Source of the DNA: Enterobacteriaceae bacterium
GTDB lineage: Bacteria > Pseudomonadota > Gammaproteobacteria > Enterobacterales > Enterobacteriaceae
Direction of reading: 5' to 3'
Assembly (NCBI GenBank): GCA_031253755.1
Contig: JAIRVT010000010.1
Span: 1-49,588 of the forward strand
Length of the DNA stretch: 49,588 bases
Shown: piece after piece, positions 48,916 through 49,588 of the stretch
How the letters are laid out: every line of letters begins with the position of its first letter
Position numbering within the stretch: the first letter of the stretch is position 1
Program-made: the position numbers and the translations under genes
The notes under the pieces: model-generated
The model's database searches: none
What the model was told of the DNA's origin: nothing
The model's input: the letters and a program-made list of their open reading frames with translations, nothing else

Positions 48916-49470
48916 ATGAAGAACAATACCGATTCAATATATGGTGATTATGCTCAGCGGAATAACGCCAAACGGGTCACGACCAGAGACAAAATGCAGT
49001 CTTCCCTGCTGGACAGACTGACGGATGATGAACCGGGTAAGAAAAAAGAATCCGCCAGACACTATGTGGTATCGAACCGCATATTACGCCAGAATATCCT
49101 GCGGGATTTACAGTGGTTATTCAATACGATCAATGGTGAGGCTGAACAGGATCTGACGTCGTTTTCGGCAATCCGCCGCTCGGTGTATAACTTCGGCCTA
49201 TCGCCTTTAGCGGGTCAAAATATGTCCGATATCGAGTGGGAAGATATCCAGCATAAAATCATTGAGGCCATACACACTTTTGAGCCTCGCATTATTCCCG
49301 ATAGCCTCGAAGTTAACTGCATCGCTGATCAGAAATCACTGTCTGTCAACAACACATTATCCATTGAGGTTAAAGGATTCTTGTGGTGCATTCCGTGGCC
49401 GCTTGAATTCCTGTTCCGCAGCGATATCGATCTGGAAAACGGCTATTTTTCTATTAAAGATGCAAGATAA
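48916..49470 (+). CDS. tssE: TssE T6SS baseplate protein (gp25-like)
   Basis: TssE is the gp25-like baseplate wedge subunit. The 184-residue protein has SLLDRLTDDEPGKKKE, VSNRILRQNILRDLQWLFNT and SVYNFGLSPLAGQNMS, then IEAIHTFEPRI, which fits the family. It lies 42 bases after tagH and 23 before tssF, in the same direction. The start lacks an obvious strong ribosome site but the N-terminus looks normal. Confidence 0.92.
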   Translation: MKNNTDSIYGDYAQRNNAKRVTTRDKMQSSLLDRLTDDEPGKKKESARHYVVSNRILRQNILRDLQWLFNTINGEAEQDLTSFSAIRRSVYNFGLSPLAGQNMSDIEWEDIQHKIIEAIHTFEPRIIPDSLEVNCIADQKSLSVNNTLSIEVKGFLWCIPWPLEFLFRSDIDLENGYFSIKDAR

Positions 49471-49493
49471 CACCGCAACCGAGGGGAATGTTC

Positions 49494-49588
49494 ATGGATA
49501 GCAAATTGCTGGAATATTACAATCGTGAACTGGTTTACTTACGGGAGATGGGGAAAGAATTCGCCGAACGTTACCCGAAAGTGGCGAA
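49494..49588 (+). CDS. tssF: TssF T6SS baseplate protein, start only
   Basis: Only about 31 codons are inside the window. The translation begins DSKLLEYYNRELVYLREMG and continues KEFAERYPKVA, the typical opening of TssF (VasA/ImpG). GAGGGGAA precedes the ATG. The gene runs off the right edge. Confidence 0.9.
   Translation, partial: MDSKLLEYYNRELVYLREMGKEFAERYPKVA

Overview
The window reads as a chromosomal segment of an enterobacterial gamma-proteobacterium, most likely Xenorhabdus or a close relative such as Photorhabdus (Morganellaceae). This is inferred from the mlaA-fadL-yfcZ-fadIJ-sixA-smrB order, the moderate GC of the core genes, ERIC-like repeats with 'taccctatggatttcgag' ends, and a type VI secretion cluster of the kind these insect pathogens carry. 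No species marker such as rRNA is present, so the genus is not proven.

Layout. (1) 1-8.36 kb, conserved core: outer-membrane lipid transport (mlaA), long-chain fatty-acid uptake (fadL), yfcZ, the second beta-oxidation complex (fadI, fadJ), sixA and smrB. FadR-like sites lie before fadL and before fadIJ. (2) 8.66-16.86 kb, histidine utilisation: hutI-hutG-hutC and hutU-hutH plus a ProY/HutT-type permease. A TGTATATACA palindrome, the known HutC operator core, precedes each half. Together they would import histidine, convert it to glutamate and repress themselves through HutC. (3) 16.9-20.0 kb, AT-rich accessory islet: hairpins and a palindromic repeat; an unrecognised 240-aa protein with a Cys/His/Asp arrangement like papain-fold effectors; an ArsR-type regulator; and a small protein resembling Rhodococcus virulence-associated (Vap) proteins, preceded by a decayed tandem copy of itself. 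(4) 20.0-21.1 kb: a glycine-zipper lipoprotein and a secreted coiled-coil protein on the minus strand.

(5) 21.3-28.6 kb, chitin-disaccharide use: a possible small RNA or leader, then chbBCARFG (PTS IIB, IIC, IIA, AraC regulator, phospho-glycosidase, deacetylase), with a ChiP-type chitoporin convergent to it. The outer- and inner-membrane steps for chitobiose are thus side by side. Copies or halves of one palindromic repeat sit at several joints here. (6) 28.6-29.7 kb: non-coding, AT-rich, with a relic of an IS1-family transposase and short duplications. (7) 29.7 kb to the end, type VI secretion: vgrG, a cassette of DUF2169/pentapeptide, pentapeptide, DUF3540 and DUF4150 (PAAR-like) genes, then tssJ, K, L, M, A, B, C, tagH (FHA), tssE and the first codons of tssF. 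No hcp, clpV, tssG or recognisable toxin gene lies inside the window.

All genes were read from translated protein similarity as remembered, motifs, start sites and context. No database search was possible.
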